From the NCBI GenBank assembly GCA_963971225.1, contig OZ020269.1, positions 44,971,264-45,035,263 on the forward strand: DNA of 64,000 nt. The letters run 5' to 3'. The DNA comes from Melieria omissa. Taxonomy: Eukaryota > Arthropoda > Insecta > Diptera > Ulidiidae. Position 1 is the first letter of the stretch. Every line of letters starts with the position of its first letter. Below, piece by piece: positions 46,100 to 56,264 of the stretch. The notes under the pieces were generated by a model. The model was not told where the DNA came from. It did no database searches and was given only the letters and a program-made list of their open reading frames with translations. The position numbers and the translations under genes are program-made.

Positions 46100-47120
46100 C
46101 TTTTCGAAATGCCTCGCATTAAGCTTTTTATAGTGTTTCAGAAATTTTTTTTACTTGATGACAGCCACTTTTTGGAAAAACTAGTAATGATTTCAGCAAT
46201 CTGTTTTGATCCTTTTATGGTCCTTTCTGCAAGAGCTCAATATCTTTTTATTGGTCTGACCTCTGGGCAGTTAGGTGGACTCGCATATCGGGGTAAAAGT
46301 GGTACATTATTATTTTCGTACCACTCAACTGCTGCTTCACTGTAGTGGCACGCAACAAAATCAGGCCAAAAGAAAGCAGAAACTGCGGGCTTCTTTATGA
46401 AAAGCAAGTCTTTTTTGCAGACACTCCCGGATATTTGTATACATCGGTGTAGATTGTCCCAGTTGTTAGAAATTAATTGTTTCGTCTACCGATTGCCTGC
46501 CATACCAAAAACTTCTTGTGGAATCAAGACTTCTTCTGGGTCTTATACTGCTCCTGTAAATTTCTTCTATGATCTGCAACATAAAAATCCACACCTGGAA
46601 GCTCTAAAAAGACACCCAGTACCCCATAATGCAGTAATCGAAAATCCGTATGAAATCACAGTACAGTATTTTGGGTCGCTCTTTTGTCTAGAAGAACACT
46701 ACGAATTTCTGTCTGAAACTTTTTAGACCTTATATGCCTTCAACCCTTCCACTTTCTTAACTTTTTTCACAAAAGTTTCACAGCAACTCGTTTTTCAGCC
46801 ACTTTTCTGCTTGAAGCATTAAGAGTTTTTTTTAAAGAGTTATAACTTTCTTTCACACAGCAGGGTTACTAAGCCCTTTCTTTTTGCCACTTCCTTAATT
46901 CCTAATAATAGTGAAGCGTTCATTGTATATTTTAATAACAGAGGACGGTATTTGGCGAAACCCGCACTTTTCGAGCAATGGCTATGAAAGCCAAATTTGG
47001 ATTTTCATTGCGTAGACTAAAAATTTGTTTAAGGAATTCTATTTCGCTGCACATTTTGTAGGCAAAAACTATCGAACATGAGAGCTTAGACTTGTTTAGC
47101 AAAGCTATTTGTATAAGAAA
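46100..47120 (-). pseudogene. Tc1/mariner-superfamily transposase, degenerate
   Basis: The N-terminus near 46930-47050 has a helix-turn-helix (NLAFIAIARKVRVSPNTV). The C-terminal catalytic block near 46180-46370 reads ACHYSEAAVEWYENNNVP and SPPNCPEVRPIKRY, where the usual Glu after RPI is Lys. The frame is broken repeatedly in between. I cannot assign a named family, and I found no terminal repeats with confidence. Confidence 0.6.
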
Positions 47121-47529
47121 CAATTATAAATTTAAACTAGGAGAACACTATAAATAAAACGTATGCACTAGTTTCATCATGCACAAACCTTAATATAAGT
47201 AACAATTCACCCGAGCACGAGCCCCTAATTAATAATTTCCACTTTGTTAGAATTAATTTAATAAACTTAGAAGTGAATATAACCTCAAAAAAAACATAGA
47301 GATTTATACATCTCAAATAGTTGAATAGTAATACTTTGTAGCCAAATTAAAAAAGTAATAAAAATAATATATAGCACCGAAAAGAGTTATAACGGTGATT
47401 TTTAAAGAGCCTTTGGATTTGATTAAAAAAAAACACATAAAATTTAGAGAAATGTATGAAATCTGTATTTGAGTCGATAGAAAGATCTATATAGTTCAAT
47501 GTTTACAGATAATTTCATGTAAATGTTGA
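47121..47529. other. unassigned AT-rich DNA
   Basis: No open frame or repeat of note. It is part of the intron downstream of the Ogt exon if that gene model holds. Confidence 0.3.
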
Positions 47530-48190
47530 CCGCGGCTGTGCCGCAATTGGTTCATACGATGAGTCTAATTTTAGCTTACTCTCTCCAAGATATCGGCCGG
47601 TATCTAACTCATAAATTCTTCAATATTGGATTCTAATTCGTTCGTTCGTGGGCTTGTCGCTATAGACATGAGCCTTAACATAGCTCCACAAAAAATAGTC
47701 TAAAGGCTTTAAATCGCACGATCTCGGCAGCCAATTGACCGGCCCTAAACGTGAAATAAACTGTTCACCGAACTCGCCTCTCAATTGGGCCATTGTTTCG
47801 CGTGCTGTGTGGCAATGCGGCATGTGTCTTGTTGTTTTTGTTGTGCACTCTACGTATACATGTTGGTAGTTTAATGTACAATAATGTTAATATGACACAA
47901 GATTCCGAAAAGCCGCCTCAGAAGTTCGCCCTAACCGACCATAAAATGGACTTTTAAAATGCACTTTCTTAACCGAGCATAAATTTTGATAATAAAATTC
48001 AATAATCTGCAAGCGTTGCTCGTTTGTAAGTCGATTCATGGTTAAATTATAGACTAAACTGAACATGTTTGACAGTAACATGTGACACGAAAACAGCTGA
48101 GCTACCAAAAACAGTGTTGCCAAAAAGAAAGTTGCTAAAAAATCACACTTCATGTCTTAATTCCAAAAACTTCCAAAAAACAAAAACAAT
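47530..48190 (-). mobile_element. mariner deletion derivative next to the Ogt exon
   Basis: The right half encodes a transposase N-terminus (MNRLTNEQRLQIIEFYYQN, from 48037). The left half encodes the C-terminal catalytic region (ETMAQLRGEFG, GPVNWLPRSCDLKPLDYFLW). The middle is deleted between about 47887 and 47823. It is the same transposase family as 55645-56264. Its right edge lies about 50 bp from the 5' splice site of the Ogt exon. Confidence 0.7.
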
Positions 48191-48239
48191 TAAGTTCACA
48201 TACGTTACCACCTTGCAAAGTCATTAGATATGTACTTAC

Positions 48240-48450
48240 CTGTAAGCTTCCGCCAGAAGAGGATTTTGTTTTATAGCAAGAGTAGAAAATTGAGCCGATT
48301 TATCTAACCGTCGACATTGGAAATGAATTGAAGAAAGCAATAACAAAACACCGGTATTTGTACTGTCTTGCCGCCACAATTGCATACAATGTTTTTCTGC
48401 ATTTTCGTAATCAACAGCTTGATATTCACGATGGGCCAACTCAAGTAATC
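48240..48450 (-). CDS. Ogt: internal exon of O-GlcNAc transferase (TPR region)
   Basis: This 211-nt exon encodes an N-terminal tetratricopeptide repeat segment of O-linked N-acetylglucosamine transferase, the nucleocytoplasmic enzyme that puts GlcNAc on Ser/Thr (super sex combs in Drosophila). Residues such as [37 protein letters not shown] and [13 protein letters not shown] match what I know of fly OGT nearly residue for residue. The acceptor (TTTTATTTACAG, 48451-48462 on the minus strand) and donor (CAG|GTAAGTAC, at 48239) are canonical. The exon carries 2 nt of its first codon and 2 nt of its last (completed by the next exon), so the lengths fit. No other exon of the gene is seen, so its flanking introns must exceed this window. 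Confidence 0.92.
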
Positions 48451-48508
48451 CTGTAAATAAAAGTTAATTTCAATAAAATCTATATGTTGGGCCATCCCAT
48501 AAGTAAAC

Positions 48509-50540
48509 GTGGTTGTTTTAAAGAGTTCGAAATTTATGTGTTTTTTTACTGTTAACAGTAAAAAAGTATTTTAAAGAGGAAAATGTATGAGGGAGATAAA
48601 AGAAAAATACTGAAAAAATCGTAATTATATGCACGTGAATTTTTTTTTTTTTGAGCTTCGGATTTGAACGGGACCAAGACAGAAACTATTTTTATGGAAA
48701 AATCTTAAGAATGAGCTAACATATACACTGCATATACAGCTGCGGTCAAAATAATAGTAGTACGCATACAACGAAAAGAAAATTAAGAAAAAATAATCTG
48801 CTTTTTTTTACAAATATTTATTTTGTATTTTTTTTAACAAGTTATATGTGTTAACAATGCAATCATAAAAGAAAACTTAAGAATTAAACTCAGTTTGGTT
48901 TGATTTAAATTAAATGCGTCAAAAGCTCCAAAATATGGACGGTCAAAAAAATAGTAGTTCGCTTTACTTTCATAAAAATGAAGCAAAAATTATGTTTCAT
49001 TTTAAAAGATTTAGTGGTTAAATAGTAATAACGTAATTTTTCTTCAAATTAATATTTAGTTGCGTGACTGTTGTTTGGCTATTACTGCAGCACAGAGCCG
49101 ATGCATTGAAATAACCAAATTTTCATATCTTTCTCTAGGGGCGTGGTCTACTGCTTCTCAAAGTTGATTATTATTTAAAAGATTATTGTGAGCAACTGCT
49201 CTCTTCACGTCACACCACAAATTTTTAATTATATTGAAGTCTGCATTTATTTATTGAGCATGTCTTACGTTTTATGGAGGTGGCGCTATTTATTTGATCA
49301 AGAAAACGATGGATCGATGTGTATGTGTACGAATCTTGCGGGAAAACGTGCTACCATATGTCCGTGAAAAAACGCCAATGCTTTGGATCTTCCAACAGGA
49401 TTATAACCTAAAGCATACAAGCAAGGTCGCATGAAAGGAGCTTCGCAAAAGCAGGATTAGGGTTATGGAATGGCTCGCACAATCACCAGACTTCAATATA
49501 ATTAAAAATTTGTGGTGTGTGGTGGTGTGGTTGTTTTAAAGAGTTCGAAATTTATGTGTTTTTTTACTGTTAACAGTAAAAAAGTATTTTAAAGAGGAAA
49601 ATGTATGAGGGAGATAAAAGAAAAATACTGAAAAAATCGTAATTATATGCACGTGAATTTTTTTTTTTTTGAGCTTCGGATTTGAACGGGACCAAGACAG
49701 AAACTATTTTTATGGAAAAATCTTAAGAATGAGCTAACATATACACTGCATATACAGCTGCGGTCAAAATAATAGTAGTACGCATACAACGAAAAGAAAA
49801 TTAAGAAAAAATAATCTGCTTTTTTTACAAATATTTATTTTGTATTTTTTTTAACAAGTTATATGTGTTAACAATGCAATCATAAAAGAAAACTTAAGAA
49901 TTAAACTCAGTTTGGTTTGATTTAAATTAAATGCGTCAAAAGCTCCAAAATATGGACGGTCAAAAAAATAGTAGTTCGCTTTACTTTCATAAAAATGAAG
50001 CAAAAATTATGTTTCATTTTAAAAGATTTAGTGGTTAAATAGTAATAACGTAATTTTTCTTCAAATTAATATTTAGTTGCGTGACTGTTGTTTGGCTATT
50101 ACTGCAGCACAGAGCCGATGCATTGAAATAACCAAATTTTCATATCTTTCTCTAGGGGCGTGGTCTACTGCTTCTCAAAGTTGATTATTATTTAAAAGAT
50201 TATTGTGAGCAACTGCTCTCTTCACGTCACACCACAAATTTTTAATTATATTGAAGTCTGCATTTATTTATTGAGCATGTCTTACGTTTTATGGAGGTGG
50301 CGCTATTTATTTGATCAAGAAAACGATGGATCGATGTGTATGTGTACGAATCTTGCGGGAAAACGTGCTACCGTATGTCCGTGAAAAAACGCCAATGCTT
50401 TGGATCTTCCAACAGGATTATAACCTAAAGCATACAAGCAAGGTCGCATGAAAGGAGCTTCGCAAAAGCAGGATTAGGGTTATGGAATGGCTCGCACAAT
50501 CACCAGACTTCAATATAATTAAAAATTTGTGGTGTGACGT
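48509..50540. repeat. 1018-bp near-identical tandem duplication
   Basis: The sequence from 48509 repeats from 49527 with an offset of 1018 bp. I see only a T-run length change (8 versus 7) and an A/G difference (CTACCATATG versus CTACCGTATG). The unit includes 228 bp of flanking DNA plus the left arm and centre of a Tc1 foldback. The junction (GTGGTGTGTGGTGGTG) carries short GTGG microhomology. Either a very recent duplication or an assembly artefact. Confidence 0.85.
48630..48736. mobile_element. hAT-like MITE remnant hosting the foldback
   Basis: The GGGACCAAGACAGAAACTATTTTTAT and AATGAGCTAACATATACACTGCATA blocks match the MITE at 42019-42200. The other half (TGCATATTTTTGG repeats) lies at 51013-51100 beyond the foldback, so the Tc1 element landed in it. 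A duplicate of this half is at 49648-49754. Confidence 0.6.
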
Positions 50541-51010
50541 GAAGAGAGCAGTTGCTCACAATAATCTTTTAAATAATAATCAACTTTGAGAAGCAGTAGA
50601 CCACGCCCCTAGAGAAAGATATGAAAATTTGGTTATTTCAATGCATCGGCTCTGTGCTGCAGTAATAGCCAAACAACAGTCACGCAACTAAATATTAATT
50701 TGAAGAAAAATTACGTGATTACTATTTAACCACTAAATCTTTTAAAATGAAACACAATTTTTGCTTCATTTTTATGAAAGTAAAGCGAACTACTATTTTT
50801 TTGACCGTCCATATTTTGGAGCTTGTGACGCATTTAATTTAAATCAAACCAAACTGAGTTTAATTCTTAAGTTTTCTTTTATGATTGCATTGTTAACACA
50901 TATAACTTGTTAAAAAAAATACAAAATAAATATTTGTAAAGAAAAGCAGATTATTTTTTCTTAATTTTCTTTTCGTTGTACGCGTACTACTATTATTTTG
51001 ACCGCAACTG
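48737..51010. mobile_element. Tc1-type foldback element (extended by the duplication)
   Basis: Outer ends are CAGCTGCGGTCAAAATAATAG and CTATTATTTTGACCGCAACTG, with TA at 48735-48736 and 51011-51012. The arms, each about 500 bp, both contain the 3' end of a Tc1 transposase gene in opposite orientation. The plus-strand copy reads FQQDYNLKHTSKV, WLAQSPDFNIIKNLWCDVKRA, with decayed catalytic residues. A second left arm starts at 49755 owing to the tandem duplication. Confidence 0.82.
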
Positions 51011-51012
51011 TA

Positions 51013-51439
51013 TTTTTGGCATATTATGCATATTTTTGGATATTTTCGACATTTTTTTTAGCATATTTAGGCATGTTTTTGCAGGTTTTTTTTCATGTTT
51101 TGGCGTATTTTGCGTAAGAATGTATATAAACATATTCATAAAGACTTATGTTCTTCTATGCAAACGAATAAAAATGAAGTTGATGTGCGCCTGTGTGTAA
51201 AGAGGTTGGGAGGAAGGTCAATTTGGACAAGCCCAGACTTTTGTTATTCTGAGAATGATGTTCTTACGATAATTATTGAGGGTGTTGCAGTTTGGCTCAC
51301 TAAGCTATTTTTTGCATACAACAACAGCATACAACAATAATGAACGTTTTCGGACTCCACGAGCTGGTGTACGGCATAGGCATGGCATATGCTGACCGTA
51401 GAAAACTTACAATGCATTTTAAGTTTTGTTGTCATTTGA
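51013..51439. other. MITE tail then unassigned DNA
   Basis: The first ~90 bp are TGCATATTTTTGG repeats of the hAT-like MITE. The rest has no motif I recognise. Confidence 0.35.
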
Positions 51440-51841
51440 GTTGAGGTCTTGTGTTGAGGACTTCAAATTAGGTTTTAGGTTCAGGTTTAGGTTTTATTAT
51501 TAATAGTCAAATAGATATAGATTCATACTGACTTGCAATTACAATAAGTTAAACAAAACACTTAAAATTAAATCAAAATTAATATATAATGAATTCAATA
51601 AACAAAAATGACTAAGGTGCCGAAAGAATCACATCATCGAAGCTGCCTTTTGAAGAATGATCTGGTAAGAGACAGATCCAAGAGTATTGAATTGGATAAC
51701 TTATTGAAGTCACGCATAGCCCGTGTTGTAGGTGCTGCAAGGAGGTAGTTAGTTTTGACAGTTTTTACATAAAAAGGCGGAGAGTAACGCAGTGATTTAC
51801 AGGACACATTGAAATGGATTTTCTCTACACCTTTTCAAGTT

Positions 51842-52165
51842 CGATTTCAGAAAGCGTAAAAGCAATTTCAGAAAGCGTAAATTCAATTTCAGAAAGCGTA
51901 AATTCAATTTCAGAAACAAAAATTCAATTTCAGAAAGCGTAAATTCAATTTCAGAAAGCGTAAATTCAATTTCGGAAAACGTAAATTCAATTTCAGAAAC
52001 ATAAATTCAATTTCAGAAAGCGTAAATTCAATTTCAGAAAGCGGAAATTCAATTTCAGAAATCGTAAATTCAATTTCAGAAAGCGTAAATTCAATTTCGG
52101 AAAGCGTAAATTCAATTTCGGAAAACGTAAATTCAATTTCAGAAAACGTAAATTCAATTTCAGAG
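51842..52165. repeat. left array of 21-bp repeats
   Basis: About sixteen copies of ATTTCAGAAAGCGTAAATTCA, with small variants (GAAAACG, GAAACATAAA, GCGGAAA), head to tail with no spacers. The inverse array lies at 53745-54070. They probably serve as transposase-binding sites; this is inference. Confidence 0.85.
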
Positions 52166-52303
52166 CAAATGTTGAATTTATTTTGGTTGCATTTACACAG
52201 ATTTGAAAAAGTAACATTTTTTATAATACGTTATAAAAGAAATATCTATATCTATCTATATCTATCTATATCTAAATATCTGCTGGCCAAGAAAAATAAA
52301 TGT

Positions 52304-53578
52304 TTATGTTCCCACAAGCATGTCCTTCTGCGCAAGAGCATCCCCATGAAACGTCGAACTGTGCTGGATTGCTCTTGCGCAGTCGCCTCCAGTTATAGTG
52401 CACTTTGCCTCGTCCACTATTTTTTCTAAATACTGGAGCCGCTGCTCCATAATGGCCGGTGATTGCACTTGTGGTACAGTCATATGCGACTTTACGTACG
52501 CCTTTACTTTCGACCAAATATTTTCGATCGGATTTAGCATCGGCGAATATGGACCCAAACGTAGCACTTCTGCAAGACCACCTGAGTGTGCTGCTACGGC
52601 TGTTTCGATCGTGGTATGGCATGGTGCATTGTCGCACACAATCACAAGGTCGTTAACGTTATTGCCATTTTCCTGCCATTTGGTAATTAAACCTTGTACC
52701 CATTCGGAGCAAGCTGCAGATGTAAATGAGCCCCTGCGACGCTCTAAAAGCAGCACACCTCCTGTGGTGATTGCACCAATCAAATGTACGTTTGGGCCCC
52801 TAGACGCGGGAAGTTGTTGGATAGCGCGTTGACCAACTTTGGAACGGCCTCGTGTAAAACGGCAAAATAAATTAAAATTTGTTTCGTCTATCCAAACGAT
52901 CTGCTTCCCGGCTTGTATCAACTGATTGAGTTGTGTGACGTAGCCAGCTCGCTTTAGTTTGTTTGCGCAGCTATTCATTGTCACCGGCTCCGTGTGGACT
53001 TTTTTCAGTGAATACAATTCACCATTTAGGTAGTTTCCTATCGTTGTTGTGGTGACGTCAACGTTAAAGCGTGATAGGATTCGTGACTTCATCGCTGTAA
53101 GGGTCATAGAGCAATCCTCTTCCAACCAAGTTATTATCTCTGCCACCTGGTCCGCTCCAAGCTTCCGGCTTTTTCCACCACCCTTACGAAGCATTTCGGC
53201 GCGCCCTGACGAAACCCAGCTATGTGCCGTCTTGTAGCAAATACCCAGAGAAGTCGCCATCGCTACCCAATCTTCGCCCCGGGCTGCTACCGACACGACT
53301 CGGTCCCTATCTTGGGCCGAATTCGCTTTGTACTGCTTTCTTACGCATTCTTCATTGCCTGCAAAGAGAAAAAAATTTTGAATACTTACAGGATATTTAG
53401 CAAAAAACGAATACTTACCAGTAATTTCACAACGGCAAATTGGGCAAGTTTGATTTGCATTTGCTAACAGCGGCTCAATGCACTCCATGTGAAATAAGTG
53501 CCCACAATTTAGAATTTTGCACACGCGACGCGTTCGCATATCCAAGAGGCATATTGCACAATTGTCTTTGTACTCCAT
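52304..53578 (-). CDS. RING-H2 finger fused to a DD35E transposase
   Basis: The 424-residue frame is intact. Residues 7-48 form a RING-H2 finger with Cys7, Cys10, Cys25, His27, His30, Cys33, Cys45 and Cys48. A helix-turn-helix lies around residues 103-126 (DWVAMATSLGICYKTAHSW). The RNase H-like core has Asp231 (WIDETNFNLF), Asp316 (VIVCDNAPCH) and Glu352 (PMLNPIENIW), with 35 residues between the last two. That places the catalytic part in the IS630/Tc1/mariner superfamily. RING fingers usually recruit E2 ubiquitin enzymes; a role here is inference. Residues 54-73 are encoded by a possible 60-nt intron. The start at 53578 is the first ATG and precedes the finger directly. Confidence 0.88.
   Translation of the reverse strand: MEYKDNCAICLLDMRTRRVCKILNCGHLFHMECIEPLLANANQTCPICRCEITGKYSFFAKYPVSIQNFFLFAGNEECVRKQYKANSAQDRDRVVSVAARGEDWVAMATSLGICYKTAHSWVSSGRAEMLRKGGGKSRKLGADQVAEIITWLEEDCSMTLTAMKSRILSRFNVDVTTTTIGNYLNGELYSLKKVHTEPVTMNSCANKLKRAGYVTQLNQLIQAGKQIVWIDETNFNLFCRFTRGRSKVGQRAIQQLPASRGPNVHLIGAITTGGVLLLERRRGSFTSAACSEWVQGLITKWQENGNNVNDLVIVCDNAPCHTTIETAVAAHSGGLAEVLRLGPYSPMLNPIENIWSKVKAYVKSHMTVPQVQSPAIMEQRLQYLEKIVDEAKCTITGGDCARAIQHSSTFHGDALAQKDMLVGT
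53359..53418 (-). other. possible 60-nt in-frame intron in the RING-transposase
   Basis: On the minus strand the donor reads ACTG|GTAAGTATTC and the acceptor TTTTTTCTCTTTGCAG|GCAATG. The interval is 60 nt, a multiple of three, and lacks stops, so spliced and unspliced forms both keep frame. It lies between the finger and the transposase. The encoded stretch is hydrophobic and unlike its surroundings, which favours a real intron. Confidence 0.65.
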
Positions 53579-53744
53579 TGGATTTCAGTTATACGCACAC
53601 AACAGTTGTACAGTTGAAATGAAATGAACTATTTTGTTTTATTTTACAATTACAAATATGTAGAAATGGCACACTTTGTTCCGTACGTAGATAAAAAATT
53701 TGGCAAAGTGCACTTTTCCAAAAACATTTTTTATACATTAAAGG

Positions 53745-54070
53745 TAGTTTCTGAAATTGAATTTACGTTTTCCGAAATTGAATTTACGCTTTCTGAAATT
53801 GAATTTACGCTTTCTGAAATTGAATTTACGCTTTCTGAAATTGAATTTGTGTTTCTGAAATTGAATTTACGCTTTCCGAAATTGAATTTACGCTTTCTGA
53901 AATGAATTTATGTTTCTGAAATTGAATTTACGCTTTCTGAAATTGAATTTATGTTTCTGAAATTGAATTTACGTTTTCCGAAATTGAATTTACGCTTTCT
54001 GAAATTGAATTTACGCTTTCTGAAATTGAATTTACGCTTTCTGAAATTGAATTTACGCTTTCTGAAATCG
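53745..54070. repeat. right array of 21-bp repeats
   Basis: About sixteen copies of TGAATTTACGCTTTCTGAAAT, the inverse of the left array, with TCCGAAAT and TATGTTTCTG variants. Together with the left array it makes an inverted pair of ~325 bp each. Confidence 0.85.
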
Positions 54071-55644
54071 AACTTGAAAAGGTGTAGAAGACAAGGGCAA
54101 TCAATGACATTGGAGACGAGATCAAAGACGAACATTACAAATTGGACGAATCTCCTAACCTCTAGAGACTGCAAATTAATCAACATTAGACAAGCACTAT
54201 ATGAAGGAAGTGGTTCAGAGAAATGCAGCGGCTGTAGGGCAAAACGAAGAAACCTACGCTGAATTTTTTCAAGCTGAGAAGAGTGTAAAGTAAACAGTGA
54301 GTTCCAGGTTACAGAGGCATATTCGAGTTTAGAACGAACGAGAGACGTGAACAGAAGCTTACGCGTATAAGGGTCCTTGAATTCTTGTCCATACCGCCGG
54401 ATAAACGATAAAAGTGAGTATGCTTTTGGAATAATGTAATTCACATTGCACGAATGTAAATTGAGTGTCAAAAATCACTACAAGGTCACGAAATTCGTCT
54501 GCAGTAGTTAGAAATCATGTAAAAGGAGGGGACAGGACTATGAGACTACAGAAACTAACATGAAATCTGTGACACCAGATTGCAAGATTACACTGTGCGA
54601 CAGCTTTTTCTAACCCGGAACCGACCAAGACTAATCGATAGTACTCTTATAGAGTAACAAAACCCTAGCTGGGTTTTGCAAAGTTAGTTGCCTTTTACAA
54701 GTTACAGCCGTGTAAAGTTTGTGTGTATTCGGGTTTTTTCAACCAGTTTTTTCTTTATAAGTCTTAAGATATTCAAAATTTTATATTACTGTCTTCAGCA
54801 AACTTCCTGCTAATTCTTAGATGAGCAAATTTTCTTAACACTGTGTAACAAAATTATTACACTTTTTTTGATTGTAATAAAAAAACCTGTTTTTTATTCT
54901 ATTAATATTAATGCAAAAACGCATTTGTATTGCCAAAAATAAAAAAAATATGCTAAGCCCTCTAATGTCACAAAGACATGTTTTTTTGCACAATAAAGTG
55001 AAGAAATGTTCACATCTAAATTTGAAATTTTATTGTTCACATATTTCAGTCTGTTTGAAAAGTTTTGTGCATCCAGTTTAAGCGTAGTTTTCTCCTAAAA
55101 ATCCTTCGTTACGTTTGCTGACTACACCAACAAATTTCCGCCAGTGGCTTCAGGAGATTTCTTTCCTTTGTATCTGAGCAAATTAATTCAAACGGAAGCG
55201 CGGTCTGATGATATCGCTCGCCTTGTTCGTCTGATTCTGGTGGTAATTGTTGGCTGAAGTAAAGCAGATGATGATGCAAGTAATGAATCTTTAGCAACAT
55301 GTGAACGCCTATATTTGCAAATGCATCCATAATTTTTTTTTTGAATCGAACAAACGCGCAGGGGATGGATGACCACTATTAATGCAATGCATTGGGTTGG
55401 TTCAGAAAAGATATAAAGGTTAGGAAATAGGATTTTGAGAGAAGTGGTTTTGGTGTAAATAATGCGGAGATCAGACGGAGTGAAATATTTTTTGCACCGC
55501 TTTAGGAAGCCGAGGCACTTGGCTGCTTCTTTCGACACGCCAAAAATATGACCGTTCCAACGAAGATCGTTCTTAATGGACATGCCCAGAACATCAAGAG
55601 CTGCCGATTCCGCAATACTCACACCACCCATAACCAGGGATGTA

Positions 55645-56264
55645 TGGGGTGTTTTTTTTAGAGGTTTGTTTTTCGAATAGAGATAAAACTGGCATTTTGT
55701 GGTCAAATCTGGCAACTCTAATGTGATTTATGTTCAGTTTGGTTTGCCATTTCATCATGAACAGGTCGACAAAAGAACAACGCTTGCAAATCGTGCAAAT
55801 TTATTTCGAAAATAATGGTTCAGTTCGCGAAGTTTACCGCAAGCTCCGTCCATTTTATGGTCGACATAATCGTCCATCAGAGCAAAATCGGTCCATCCAT
55901 CGGTTAACCATGGGTCGTTTTCGCACTACGTTTACTCTATGTGATAATACGCATCCGCAGAGACGTCGAACAGTGCGCACCGAAGAAACAATTGCCGCTG
56001 TAGAGCAAAATGTTGAAGAGGACCCGAATGAATCCATTCGCCACCGTGCACAGCAATTGGAGCTTTGTCCATCAACTTTAAAAATTGGACCTGTAGAATT
56101 GGCTTTATTCGAGCCAGCCGCGGCGGCCACATGCCCGAAATCATATTTAAACATTAATGGCATAAAATTATCCTTCCAATAAAGTCAAATTGATGGACAT
56201 TAAAACGATTTTCTTGTGTTTTATTTCAATTCGAAGTTCTATACCTCTAAAAAAAAACACCCTA
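55645..56264 (+). mobile_element. mariner deletion derivative, 620 bp
   Basis: Ends TGGGGTGTTTTTTTTAGAGG and CCTCTAAAAAAAAACACCCTA are flanked by TA (55643-55644, 56265-56266). It keeps the transposase N-terminus and the last few codons (GGHMPEIIF in another frame near 56130) with the middle deleted. Same family as 47530-48190. Confidence 0.78.
55757..56182 (+). CDS. truncated mariner transposase N-terminus, open
   Basis: From MNRSTKEQRLQIVQIYFEN at 55757 the frame encodes helix-turn-helix-type sequence (VREVYRKLRPFYG, IRHRAQQLELCPST) for about 115 residues. It then crosses the internal deletion and ends in an unrelated frame at 56182. No catalytic residues remain. It could encode a DNA-binding-only product; this is inference. 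Confidence 0.6.
   Translation: MNRSTKEQRLQIVQIYFENNGSVREVYRKLRPFYGRHNRPSEQNRSIHRLTMGRFRTTFTLCDNTHPQRRRTVRTEETIAAVEQNVEEDPNESIRHRAQQLELCPSTLKIGPVELALFEPAAAATCPKSYLNINGIKLSFQ

Larger units (their letters stand above)
51828..54084 (-). mobile_element. Tc1/mariner/IS630-type transposon encoding a RING-transposase
   Basis: The 2257-bp element is flanked by TA (51826-51827, 54085-54086). Its termini read CACCTTTTCAAGTTCGATTTC and the inverse. Inside each terminus is an array of about sixteen 21-bp repeats in inverted orientation. A single intact ORF (52304-53578) lies between. Removal with one TA restores the host LINE frame exactly. The two arrays are well preserved and the ORF is open, so the insertion looks young and possibly autonomous. 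Confidence 0.88.

Noticed and set aside
48240..48450. A processed Ogt pseudogene
   Set aside because: Both splice sites are intact and flanked by non-exonic DNA; a retrocopy would continue into the next exon.
51993..52217. A repeat protein encoded by the 21-bp array
   Set aside because: The frame is only the translation of the tandem DNA repeat and includes no other signal.
52304..53578. The RING ORF as a host E3 ligase gene
   Set aside because: It is bounded by TA duplications and transposon termini, and the same frame carries a complete DD35E core.
51842..54070. The 21-bp repeat arrays as a CRISPR array
   Set aside because: Units are contiguous with no unique spacers, occur as an inverted pair inside transposon ends, and the genome is eukaryotic.
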